Shown here one piece after another: positions 36,404 to 46,771 of a stretch of 64,000 bases of DNA. The position numbers and the translations under genes were made by a program. The DNA lies in assembly GCA_013398175.1 (NCBI GenBank), contig VZRZ01003213.1, positions 1,042,722 through 1,106,721 of the forward strand, in the 5' to 3' direction. The notes below the pieces were generated by a model that made no database searches, was not told the origin of the DNA, and saw nothing but the letters and a program-made list of their open reading frames with translations. Source of the DNA: Climacteris rufus. Its lineage: Eukaryota > Chordata > Aves > Passeriformes > Climacteridae. Each line of letters opens with the position of its first letter. The stretch's first letter is position 1.

Positions 36404-38362
36404 TCATCTCAATACTTTTCTTAGACGAATACCTAATTTTACTTATATATAAATACAATTACAGTTTATCATTGGCTTTTGAATCTCTATGCATTCATTA
36501 ATCCTGCACATTGTTTAAGCAATGATGTGATTTGAATATAAATAAGAGAAGCTTTCAGGGTTCAGTACCTCTCTACACATATTTTGGAAGGTGTTTGTTT
36601 ATGATATAAATTATATTTCAGAAGTCAAAATTGTCATGTCATTGGTATTCCTGTGTAAGGGATTAAATTTCAAAAGTAGTAATTGGATTCAGTGGAAAGA
36701 CACAATTATAAAGGCAGAGATGGAAAACCATTGCTATGGTGATGGATGAGTTGTCATATGTCTCATTTTCAATGAATCTTGCATTGGCAAGGGTTTGAAT
36801 GTAGGTAGTTAGAGGAAGCATTTGATACTAATGACCTTCCACTGGCTCCTGAGCTGTCGCTGGGGGTAGCAAGAGAGACCATGCTGCAGCTGGCCAGACT
36901 CGTCAAATGTGACCGAGAATGTTAGGTCAAAATACTGATGAATAGAGACTACCTATTTTTTCAGACTGAGGGGAACTGTCTGGGGAAGGAATTAATGAAG
37001 AAAACTCTTTTAGAGTGTCACAGAAACATCCTATGGATAGAATTAAGTCAGTCTTTACTGATAGAACTTCACTTATCACCTCATTCCAGCTGAAACCTTT
37101 CAAATTCAAAGCTTTTGGAAAAACATCACAAGTCTTCTGTGCTATGGCTAGGGTGTGTTTTATCTAGCAATTATTTTTGAGACTCCTATTAACAGAAAAA
37201 AGCATGATTGAAATCAATTGAATCAGGCCAAGCTTCATGTACATTCAGAACTGGAAGTGCATACTCAGGATTTGGAATGAGGTAAAAAGCTGGTACTCTT
37301 GAAAATAAATTCTAATCTGTGCAAACTGTAACATCCTCTGTGGTTGCACATAATTAACTGCACTTTTGGTGTGGACACTTTTGGACACTCAGGGTGGGAT
37401 AATTTTCCTGTTATGCATTCTCATTTTAGCATTCTCCCTTTCCTAATAAACCAGTGTAACAGGGCATGATTTGCCATCAAGATGATTTGACAAGCCTGGC
37501 AAATTTCAAAGACAGTATATTGTTGCATAAGATTTTTTATTCACTAGTACACTTTCAAGGAATTTTAAAAACATGCTCATTAACCTGTTTGCATAGTCCA
37601 TTTGAGTCAGTGAGCACAGAAACATTGCACTATTTGTCTGCAGCAGCTTGGAGCTGGCAGCATACAGGGAACTCCTGGGAGTAAATAGCACTGGATCCAT
37701 GACTGATTTCTCTTTACTTCCTTGGTTCTGTATTTCAGTCTGCATAGTAATGCCTCATGGCCTTGATCTTTATTAGGTCATCTGATTGTTACAATAATAT
37801 GCTAAAAATACTAATTATGGAGAACTTCTTTTAGTTGGAAACTTGAATTTTCTTCAAACTTTGGCAAAGAACTGGGAGACAGCTCCTATGCTTTCCTCAT
37901 GATAAATCACAAATTTGAAAGTACAAATACTTTTCTTTGCTGCTGAATGTCCTCCCTGTAAGACTAAATGACAGTGACAAATACAAGTAAATTATATTCC
38001 TCTATCCCTTGACAGACAGAACTAAAAAAAAAAAAAAAATCCCACTAGTCCTGTATATAATTATCATGATGATAAAGGTCATGATGTAAGGATAGTGCAA
38101 GTTCCCATATTATTAACCAAACAAAAATGCATTATACAGTTCCCACAGTTTGTGCTAAAGCAACCTATATGTTATTTTTGAATGAGGAATTAGTATGAAT
38201 AGCGAATGATAGGAACGTAGCTATATCTAACCTCGGGCCTTCCAAATCAATTGATGAGGTGAGTTCCTTATAGTGATTGGGAATCTCCTAGGTGACCATA
38301 ACATGATGTTTATCATGAGTGAAGGAGTCTGATGCTGTCTTGAAGCACCAGATCTATTCTTT
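36404..38362. other. AT-rich non-coding sequence
   Basis: No gene or repeat family recognised, apart from the target duplication at its left edge and a 16-base poly(A) at 38024-38039. Confidence 0.55.
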
Positions 38363-38704
38363 ATCCATTTGGTTGGAAAAGACCTCTGAGATCACCAAGT
38401 ACAACCTATGACCAAACATCACCTTGTGAACTAAACCATGGCACTGAGTGCCACATCCAGTCTTTTTTAAACACCTCCAGGAACAGTGATTCTACCACCT
38501 TCCTGGGCAGCCCATTCCAGTGCCCATCACCCTTTCTGTGAAGGATTTCTTCCTAATGTCCAACCTAAACCTTCCCTGGCACAGCTTAAAATCATAACTT
38601 CTTGTCCCGTTGCTGGTTGCCTGGGAGAAGAGACCAACTTGCACCTGAATACAAACTCCTTTCAGGCAGTTGTAGAGAGTGACAAGGTCTCGTCCGAGCC
38701 TCCT
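38363..38704 (-). mobile_element. CR1 LINE fragment, 3' segment (split by LTR)
   Basis: CR1 in minus orientation. On the plus strand it reads TTGGTTGGAAAAGACCTCTG, AGATCACCAAGTACAACC, AACACCTCCAGGAACAGTGA, CCTGGGCAGCCCATTCCAGT, TTTCTTCCTAATGTCCAACC and TTGTAGAGAGTGACAAGGTC. It stops abruptly at GAGCCTCCT, where a solo LTR begins, and resumes at 39289. The 3' end is at the left. It is the older host of the LTR insertion. Confidence 0.92.
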
Positions 38705-39288
38705 TGTAGCAGTGTGCCTGGCAGAAATCACTGCATCCAAGCCTCAGGGCTGGTGGGCAAAGCCTGAGGACTTGCTCCTGGTTCCTAGACATGGTAAAAG
38801 ATCATTGACTCATGTGTTCCTTACCTCAGGTTCCATACATGGTTATGCCCTGGAAAGCTCTCCCCTCCACTGGTCAGTTTGTATTTTGCTATTCCCCCGT
38901 TGGGTGCTCCCTGTGTTCTTATCCCTTTAAAAGACCCCTGCAGAGCTCTCACTTCCTCTTTTTCCTGGGATTCTTCAGCCACGTGGGATTCTTCAGGAGC
39001 GAGTCTCCTCCCTCGCTTCCCCTGGACCCTCACAACGCAACACTGGATTTACAATAAACAGCTGTAATTCCTGAGAAGAGCCCTCTTTAGCCTTTTGTTC
39101 TAGCCAATGCTAAGAACACCAGCTTGGGGTAACTCCTAGCCAGAGAAGCCAGCAGAAACAGGTCATCTGCGTTAGCCAGGACTCTGTGCTTTGGGAGATC
39201 TGCGGACCGTCTGCAGATCAGACTAGCCAGGGACTAAGCTTGCATTCCAGACGCTATGTGGTCTCGAGAAAGCTTCAGCAAAGCATTA
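38705..39288 (+). mobile_element. Solo LTR inserted in a CR1, with perfect 6-bp target duplication
   Basis: A 584-bp insertion beginning TGTAGCAGTG and ending GCATTA, flanked on both sides by cctcct (38699-38704 and 39289-39294). The flanking CR1 sequence is continuous once the insert is removed. Promoter features: TATA-like TTTAAAAG at 38926-38933 and AATAAA at 39053-39058. Between them is an 18-bp tandem duplication (TGGGATTCTTCAG at 38966 and 38984). The last two bases are TA, not the usual CA, perhaps by mutation. It has no resemblance to the family-A LTRs beyond general architecture. No internal retroviral sequence remains. Long frames in this block are by-products of its GC content. Confidence 0.85.
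38926..39058 (+). promoter_or_regulatory. LTR TATA-like box and AATAAA signal
   Basis: TTTAAAAG (38926-38933) and AATAAA (39053-39058) bracket a presumed R region of roughly 100 bp holding the 18-bp duplicated word. Confidence 0.5.
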
Positions 39289-39361
39289 CCTCCTCTTTTC
39301 CAGGCTAAACAACCCCAGCTCCCTCAGCAGCTCCTCATAGGACTTGTGCCAGACCCTTCAG
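39289..39361 (-). mobile_element. CR1 LINE fragment, 5' segment (split by LTR)
   Basis: Continuation of the CR1 at 38363-38704. It reads CCTCCTCTTTTCCAGGCTAA, ACAACCCCAGCTCCCTCAGC and CTCCTCATAGGACTTGTGCC on the plus strand and ends near AGACCCT. The first six bases are the duplicated target site of the LTR. Confidence 0.9.
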
Positions 39362-39426
39362 TATGGTTACAACAGGCAGACACAATTAGTCTGTTGTTTC
39401 AGAAGCTGATCTCGATGGGCATTATG

Positions 39427-39707
39427 TAGAACCACAGAATATCTCAAATTGAAAAGGACCCATAAGAATCACCAAAAGTCTAACTTCCTGCTCCTCACAC
39501 AAATACCTAAAATTCAATCATATGACTAAAAGCATTGTCCAGGTGCTCCTTGAACTCTAACAATATGAGTGCTGTAACCACTTTCCTGGGAGGCCTGTTC
39601 TAGTGATGGACCACCCTGTCAGTGAAGAACTTGCCAATATCAAATCTGAATGTCCCCTGGTGCAGCATCAGGTGAAGCCATGTTGTGTATCCTTTTGGGT
39701 CCTGTCA
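39427..39707 (-). mobile_element. CR1 LINE 3'-end fragment
   Basis: A second, separate CR1 in the same orientation, starting with its own 3' tail (AGAACCACAGAATATCTCAA, GGACCCATAAGAATCACC). It continues with AAGCATTGTCCAGGTGCTCC, TGAACTCTAACAATATGAGT, CCACTTTCCTGGGAGGCCTG, GACCACCCTGTCAGTGAAGA and GGGTCCTGTC. The subfamily wording differs from the CR1 just upstream and resembles the one at 4313. It is more diverged than the 20128 copy. Confidence 0.87.
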
Positions 39708-41194
39708 AGTAAGAAAGTGTATGGATGTTTTTTAGCCTATATTGTTGGCTGCATATGAGTTGAAACGAGCTGATCTCAGGATTGCAGTTACAACAGAGCT
39801 GCTCTGAAGATGGCTTTGTCAGAAGTTCTGTCTTCCCCTGGAGTTTTCCCTTAGCTGTGCAGACAGAGAGAGGCCTGCATGTGTCAGAAAATGATTGCCC
39901 AAGGACCTAAGTTACAATTAAAGACAAAATTTTCTTCTCTAATAATTTTTAAGCTTTGCTGTCAGAGTGGTGATAGACTGTGCTTGGTAAGGTAGGATTA
40001 GATATTTGTGTATTACTAGTTCTGGATAATTGCATGCTGTGCTTTGAAGTCACTTTAAATTCACTTCATGCCAGCATAACTGTGCAAAATGCGACAGAGT
40101 GGAACCAATCTGTCCTAGCTAATACCAGATCTCTAGATGTGTATCCATGTTTTAATGCACATTCTAGGATTGCATGAGTAGTTATTATATTTTTATTTAC
40201 CACTGTAATAGTTTATATAAATTTTCGTAATCTGTTTCTCTTGTTACCATAGGACTCTAAAGTAAGAGAGAGAGGTACCTGTTAATAGAATAAAAAGAGC
40301 TTCTTTGTAATAAAAATTGAACTACATTTAAAAATTCAGAAAATAATTCGTTTTCCTGGTGGCTTTGTTGCTCAACTGGAAAACAAAAAACCTCTGAAGC
40401 CTTCTGAACTTTTATTTTCCCCCAGGAAGCTTTTATTTCTAATACAATATAGTATCTGTCAATACAGAATCAGATAAATTGCTCTGTTTCTTAGGAAATG
40501 AGATTGCAAGAAGGTCAACAAGTAACCAAAAGGTTTTATTTTGTTAGATATTTTCTCATATCGTTATTGTACTTTTCCTTTAATATCTTTTATAAATAGA
40601 CATTTTTCTTTAATTACACTAGAGATCAGCTACTTCTGATATTATAAATATCCATAGCAAATGGTGATAATCATATTTACAGTGGTACACAAATACACCA
40701 GAACATATTAGTTTTAATACTGATCAACAATCGTCTGGAATTATTGCAAGGTTTGTTTTGTTTTTTTTTGTTTTTTTTCCTCTTGGTTTCAGTGGAAATT
40801 TTGTTCAGGTGTAGTGATCTCATCTGCTTTGGTCTTTCCAGTCGTGTTGTAGAGAGTGGGTAAGATTATAATCCTTATTCCCAATTTTTAATTCTGTTTG
40901 AAATAATTTTTTTAAATCAGTCTTTTCTAAAACTTTGTATCCATCTGGACTGAACACTGGCAAAGATAATGGAAATTTATGACTACTTCATTTTATTTCT
41001 CAAAAAGAAACCAAAAGCCACAGAATTATGTTCTGCTGATAGATATATTTGACATCATTAGTAGCTCCAGCTGATTAGGAAAATATGGTTCCAGAAAAAA
41101 CAGTTTTCTTTTTTTCTTTGTATTGTTTGGTTGTACTCTGGTAAGAGTATATTACGCCATTAAATTTTGAATTTGGTCCCGCTGCTCTAGGTGA
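39708..41194. other. AT-rich non-coding sequence
   Basis: No recognisable gene or repeat. T-rich low-complexity DNA at 40755-40780. The reverse-transcriptase relic to the right may extend into this stretch, but I cannot align it. Confidence 0.5.
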
Positions 41195-41460
41195 TACTAC
41201 ATCTCTCACTTCATTACTTTTACTGTAAATTTCATTAATGAGGTCAAGGCAGAGTCTTACGTTATTGTTTGAGTGTCTCTTTTTATGAATTAATTTTGGT
41301 AGGGATCTAGTCTAATAATTTTTGCTATTGCTTGTGTGAATATTTTGCAGACTGAATTAATAAAGAAAATTGGCCTATAATTACTGCTGTTACCCATATC
41401 CTACCAGGTTTCGATATTACAGAAATAATTACAGTCCTAAGAGAGTCAGGCAACTTTTCA
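41195..41460 (-). pseudogene. Decayed reverse transcriptase of a non-CR1 LINE
   Basis: Three minus-strand blocks in different frames line up in the order expected for a LINE reverse transcriptase. First, ISVISKPGR (about 41400-41426), like the usual xxIPKPGK stretch. Second, an in-frame block with NYRPIFFIN (41356-41382) followed at once by SVCKIFTQAIAKII, like NYRPISLIN...KIF.K.I..R. Third, NNNVR (41255-41269) and DLINEIYSKSNEV (41207-41245), in the place of the 'RxS..N.....LI..I' segment. At least two frameshifts separate the blocks, and the catalytic YxDD region is not visible. CR1 has NYRPVSLTS.PGK at this site, so this is not CR1. The clade (L2/Rex/jockey-like, or L1/Tx1-like) cannot be fixed by eye. 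Confidence 0.65.
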
Positions 41461-43939
41461 AATGCTGCATTATACACACAGCATTATATACTAAATGACA
41501 TGGAAGACTTGACTAAAATATTAATGCATCGCAGCAGGAAATCCTAATGTATCTTTCTGCAAAGAACTTTGCTTATAGATAGAATTCTTTTGCTTGAATT
41601 TTCAGAAAACTCTGCAGTTCTGAAGGTCTTTGGGTTTGTTTTTAGCTGCTAAAGTTGATACCCACATAATACTGTTTTTCATAGTAAATACCTAATATAA
41701 ATTTTATTTGTGTTTTATTTTGTGCAAGCTTCAAGTACTGGAAGGAAACATTTGTGGAGACATTTAAGTCAGGGAGAAGGGGAGAAAAGACCTGCTTCTT
41801 AGGAAATGGCATATCTCAGAACAATAATTTTTTCAGCAATGATGTAAATATTAAGTGTTCTTAACAGCCTGTACTCTACTATATATACTATTTTTTTGAT
41901 ATATGCTTTCATTATAATGCCTATATTAAAATAAAGCAAATAACATCTGACAAAATTATATAAAGACTCCTGAGTTAGCTTTAGACATTCTATTACTGTG
42001 TTTGAGCCTTTGGATGTTAATGGTGACTTCTGTGTGATGCAGTCAACTTGTACTGCATTGATGGTACAGTTTCAGGTCCTACAGTACCAGGTTTTTTAGG
42101 GAAGGGGACATGTGGAGCAGAAGACTGGCTTCTCTCAGAAGTAAAGTGGAGAGGTAGAGAGAAGGAAAAGTAGCTACAGAAAATGCATATTCAGCCCCAA
42201 GGCAGTATGGAGTCAAAGCTATTAGAATTCTGTCTTTTTTGTGGTTTTTAAAGTCAAGCATTGTATAGAGCCTATAAGTACCTCTGCTGCAGTGAATTTT
42301 TGTCTGTAAAATCTAAAGATGATCTTGGCACTTGATTCCTAATTAAGCCCTTTTACCTGAATGATAGAAAAAGTAGATAATAGAGTCAAGATCCTCATGG
42401 TTCTCTAGTACCTTATGGGAAATCTGCTATTGTCATTTTTCTCCCCATTTCTTGCATTATCAGTCTTCACATGCTATTTTATATTTGTGTTTCAGGTTTA
42501 CCTGTTTCATTTTTTAGACTTTGCAATAGACTCTCTTTGCCACCTGATTCCTGAGTGAGTGCAGTCACCCATAGCCCATCTGACAGCCTGGTGTCTCAAT
42601 GCACTTCAGGGAGAAAAAAAAAGTAGACATGCTGAAAACAGTTTTTACCCTACTACCTTATGGCAACTTCATATGTCAGAGGCTCAGAAAGGAGATGATG
42701 GAGGATTTAGTGACAGTTGCGGTGTGCAAGGGTCAAACTCTGCACTCTAAAAGCAAGCTGAACCTTCTTCGTGTCTGTCTGTGTCGCAGTCCTACCTCAT
42801 AAATAACTGGGGTTAGTGCTGAACATTACAACATGTAGCAAGTGGTCAGAATTTCCTTATTTCCTGTGAACATCTATTTTTTGGAGTCCCCAGAGGCATG
42901 GATCAAGTGTCTCTCCAGATAATAGACATGAACAGAAAAAAGAAACACAAAACAACTGATTAAAAACCTAAATAGTGAGAGGAACTCAAGGGGGAAATAT
43001 ATAGAGAGATCCCATTTCAGAAACTCCTTTCCTTAATTTACTCGACATTTACTCCAAAGCTAAAGACTGAATATACAAGTTGTCCCTCAGGGTCCTGGAT
43101 GGATTAACAAGAAAAATGGCTCTTTGGCCTAAGTAATTTTACATTATTAGTCTATGTGAGTTGCCCAAAGACCAGTCTTATTTTCTCCTCTAAGAAGCTA
43201 TGAGATAACATAATAAACTTATTTTTTTCATACATGTGATGTCTTCTAGAATTAGGAGTAAACATTGCTCTTTCTGCTAATAAAAATCATATATATTTGA
43301 TATGAGCCTACTTCTAGACTTGATATAGTTCTGTTTATTTATTGACTCCAAAAAGTTGGCATTTTTCCAGTATAATCTTAGCAAAATGTGACAATTTATA
43401 TTATAATCTGTATTGACATTTTGAATATTACATTTGGATTCAACCTACACATTGCTGAAAACCCAGGGGTCCTATTTTCAGATGTATAGAAGTGTTTAGG
43501 ATACACTGCCAGCAACGTCATCAGCTTTGTTTTCCTAGAGTGATTGCATCTGTTTCTTTTCAGTAACCCAGTCCTATGGCTTGGTATTAGACACACTTAG
43601 ATGTATCTACCATACTGGATTTTTCCAACTTTTTTAAGCATTTCTCCACCTAGTTTTGGGTCCCACTTAGGTGTAGACATTAAGCTGCTCAGATCTATAT
43701 AATTATGAATTAAAAAAAATTAAACGCCTTCTTCCAAGCTTAGATAAGAAAAAATGCTCATCCTCTTTGTCCTTTTCTAATGCTTTCACTGGATAGTTTC
43801 TAGGAGTTTCCTTATTTTCAAAATCATCTTACTTGGAGACTTTGTGGAGAACCACTTTACAGAAACTTCATATTCTGTGAGAATGCACTAAACTTGCTAC
43901 ATAGCACTTCTGAGTGGTAACACTTCATCTTTCAGAAAA
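41461..43939. other. AT-rich non-coding sequence
   Basis: No gene or repeat family recognised. The N-terminal side of the reverse-transcriptase relic may continue to about 41560. Frames at 42559-42802 are short and unassigned. Confidence 0.5.
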
Positions 43940-44128
43940 CAGTCCTGTTGTGGTGACCCAGCCCACCTTGGGGCTGTGACATACAGTGGGTAGATTTCCC
44001 CACCCAGGACTCCGACCCTGAGGGTGGATCTGAGGGCAAGACCAAGGTTTAAGGCTACTCCCCGCTGGGTGTCCCTCTAGCAGCATCTCCTCCTCTCCTT
44101 CTAGAAACCTCTCTGTTCCCATAATGCT

Positions 44129-44330
44129 ATTGGTTTGGACTCCTATGTTTATTCATATGTTTCATTGCCTATGTATTGAGTTCCAGAAAGTTCTGTTTGG
44201 TTCGGTTCCCCATTGGTTAGTTTGAATATGTTCCTCCCCTAACCCTTTGTGATTTGCTCCCTGTCACCCCTCGTCATTGCCGTATTGGTTTGTCCCTTTG
44301 TTCCTCCCCTTCTCCGCCCCTGTTTAAAAG
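44129..44330 (+). promoter_or_regulatory. LTR core promoter with three inverted CCAAT boxes
   Basis: ATTGG at 44129, 44212 and 44284 lies about 194, 111 and 39 bp upstream of TTTAAAAG at 44323. The same layout is seen in the other family-A LTR. Confidence 0.6.
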
Positions 44331-44405
44331 GAAGCTGTTAACTGCTCCCCAGTGCCTTTCTCGTCTGCCTCCCCTGTGGACTGGAACTCCGCCCCTCAGG
44401 GCTGG

Positions 44406-44411
44406 AATAAA
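44406..44411 (+). terminator. LTR polyadenylation signal AATAAA
   Basis: AATAAA 76 bp after the end of the TATA-like box, at the expected R-region position of the LTR, followed by a T-rich U5. Confidence 0.55.
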
Positions 44412-44464
44412 CGTTGGGATTGCAGGCAAAGAGAAAGTCCCTCTTTCTCCTTTACCGTCTCCTT

Positions 44465-44477
44465 GTTGCTTAGCAAC
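44465..44477. promoter_or_regulatory. RFX/X-box-type palindrome in the LTR
   Basis: GTTGCTTAGCAAC fits RYYNYY-N-RRNRAC in both halves and is at the same place in U5 as GTTGCCTAGCAAC in the other copy, although the bases around it differ. Confidence 0.5.
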
Positions 44478-44619
44478 AACCTTGCTGCAGACAGCCTTTT
44501 CTCCAAGCCTCCTGCAGGCAGCACTGACAGCTGCTAAACAGGACACTGGTTTGCCCTGCTGCTGGGACACCAGACTTTTGCCTGCCAGGGCCACCGGGTG
44601 TCTTGCAGTCAGCGCAACA

Positions 44620-46394
44620 CAGTCCCATCATAAAGTTGCTTGTCTATTCTCATCCACTTTTTTATTTCCAAGTTTTTCACGTTTTTATCGTTTTTTAGGT
44701 TTCTGACTGCTTTTTTATTTCTTCAACAATATTTATCAAGATGTGGCAGATCTTCGCCCCCTTTTGTTTTTCCTCAAGCATTTGAAAAGTTTTAGGTGTA
44801 TCCTAAAATTTTTTTGTGAGTGGGAGTTTTACTACCCACACTGAACAGTTTCACCACACTTATAGGTTTACGTTCCTGTCAGGAGATGCTGACGTAAGAG
44901 AGTTCTAAGATAATAATGACAGAATTTGTATTATAAAAAAGAAGTTACTATATATAAGCAATGGAAATCATCATATTGCATGAAAGATACTGAATTTGAA
45001 GTATAGAAATGTTAAATGAAGTATTTTTAATTGTTGAAAAAGAAAACAAGTAGAATCTCTTAAACTTCAGAGATTAAGTATTAAGAAAATTAATCAGGGT
45101 GGAAAAAGACCCCACATGTTTGCAGATCCTGTTTTGTCTAGCTAATGACTGGAGTAGCCTAAATAATGCTGGCATTATCAAAATGGATTAGCAAATATTT
45201 ATGCTAGCCTGACGGTTCAGCATGTCTGCACTGATGACTGTAAACATCTTGTGGGAAAAGGCTGAATTTGCAAAGGCTTCAACCCTCATTGTGTAACAGG
45301 ACATAACTTCTTAACATTTCTGATTGCCTAAGATGAATTCTAATGAGAACATTTTTACAACCTAGATCATTAGATGGATGTAAAATATTCCTCCAGTAAG
45401 ACTTTGTGGAAAGGATTCTCAACAAATGAATTGCTAAACCTTTGAGAACTTCTTTATTCATTCATTTACATGTCTTTGTAATAAAACAAGCACGATTTGC
45501 TGGAATATAAACATGAAACCTGTAATTCAACCAAATTAAGGAATATTTTCTGCCTTCACTTTCACTGAAGTATCACTTGGATCACTTTTTTCATGGCATG
45601 AGAAGACTGTCTCTAGAAGTTACTGAATTCAAATTTGAGGAAGAATTGCATCTTTTATATATCTGCTTCCCACAGGAATGTCACTAAGGTGGTATTTATG
45701 GACCCAGACGAGAGTAAATTATAGCCTCTTGGATGGGGCACCCTCTAAAACTGGAAAGTTGTATAATGGAAAGCTATTTGATGCACAAGGATTAATGCAG
45801 TTGATTCAAAGCTGGATTATGAACAAAATTCTTCACCATCTGAAGCAAATGGTCTACATAGCAGGATATAAAATTAGTAGTTGTTGAGTCAAAGGTAAAT
45901 GATTTATGTCAGTTAGAACAACTGTACAAACTCAAAATCAAGCTTTGAAACCTTAATATTTTACTATATATTCTCTTGCACTCCAAGATCAATTTACAAA
46001 CAGTGATAACGCAGCTCTTGTATTTCTACCTAAAGCATTCCTAACAATGACATGTACAATGTAGTGACGTGGTGTTTTGCACCATTTGCAAAGCAATGTA
46101 AATTAGTGAAACCATCACCTTTGTTCTGTTCAATAGGGCAGTCCCACCATATATAGCACAGCAGGACTCTCTGTCCTCGTCTTCTTGGTGTACCTCTACA
46201 GAGTGTCTACAATTTAATACATTAAAAGAGTTTTTCTTTCCTATTTCCACCTGTGTTTTCATAATAACCAGAGATCATGATGACTGGATACTTACCACTA
46301 CTTCTCAATTATTCTCTTCTTAGGATTCCTTCATGTTTGTGGAATTTCAAACAAAACAAAACAATACAAAGCAAAAAAGATACGGGTCCAGTGC
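44620..46394. other. AT-rich non-coding sequence
   Basis: No gene or repeat family recognised; begins with the LTR's target duplication. Confidence 0.55.
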
Positions 46395-46771
46395 TGTGGG
46401 ATCAGACAGCTAGCCTAAAATCCTTGCTGGTCTCAACCTTACTTGCCAGCCAGTAGAATGTGCACCTATGCTTAGGCAGTTGTGTTTTGCTCTAAATTGA
46501 TCTCAGCTGTAGGTAATTGATGATGCTTCAGGTGGAGGCATGAGAGCCAATGAGAATGCAGCTTGGGGGCTGAAAGACAAAACACCTGATGGAATAAATT
46601 GGAGCCTTTTGGTCTTTTGGCTGCTGCCTTTGGCCTGTACTCTTGCCTCTGGGGCTTTTGATCTATGACTCATGAACGTGTTGTGCCCATCTCTACTTGC
46701 AACACAGGGCTTCTATGCTCATCCATATTACGGAATAAACGTCCAGAGGTATCTCTACCACGTAGGTGACA
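46395..46771 (+). mobile_element. Possible LTR-like block
   Basis: A GC-richer block of about 380 bp with LTR-like order: CCAAT (GAGCCAATGAGAATG near 46540), a TATA-like GAATAAATTGGAG (about 46590) and AATAAA (GGAATAAACGTCC, about 46733). Candidate ends TGTGGG...GTGACA are flanked by cagtgc and tagtga, only four of six bases alike. I do not recognise the family. It could equally be a diverged repeat of another class. Confidence 0.35.

Larger units (their letters stand above)
43946..44619 (+). mobile_element. Solo LTR of an endogenous retrovirus, family A
   Basis: A 674-bp solo LTR starting TGTTGTGGTGACCCAGCCCA and ending GCGCAACA, with a perfect 6-bp target duplication cagtcc at 43940-43945 and 44620-44625. 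It contains inverted CCAAT (ATTGG) at 44129, 44212 and 44284, TATA-like TTTAAAAG at 44323-44330, AATAAA at 44406-44411, and an RFX-type palindrome at 44465-44477. It is the same family as the minus-strand copy at 35734-36403: the first 35 or so bases are nearly identical, while U5 is more diverged. The 150-codon frame at 44254-44706 runs out of the LTR and is not a gene. No internal retroviral sequence remains. Confidence 0.9.

Noticed and set aside
35734..44619. The two family-A LTRs as ends of one provirus
   Set aside because: They are in opposite orientation, have different target duplications, and the DNA between contains unrelated CR1 and LTR insertions instead of gag, pol and env.
44254..44706. 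150-codon plus-strand frame, the longest in the window
   Set aside because: It runs through U3, R and U5 of a solo LTR and past its end into flanking DNA, so it cannot be a conserved gene product.
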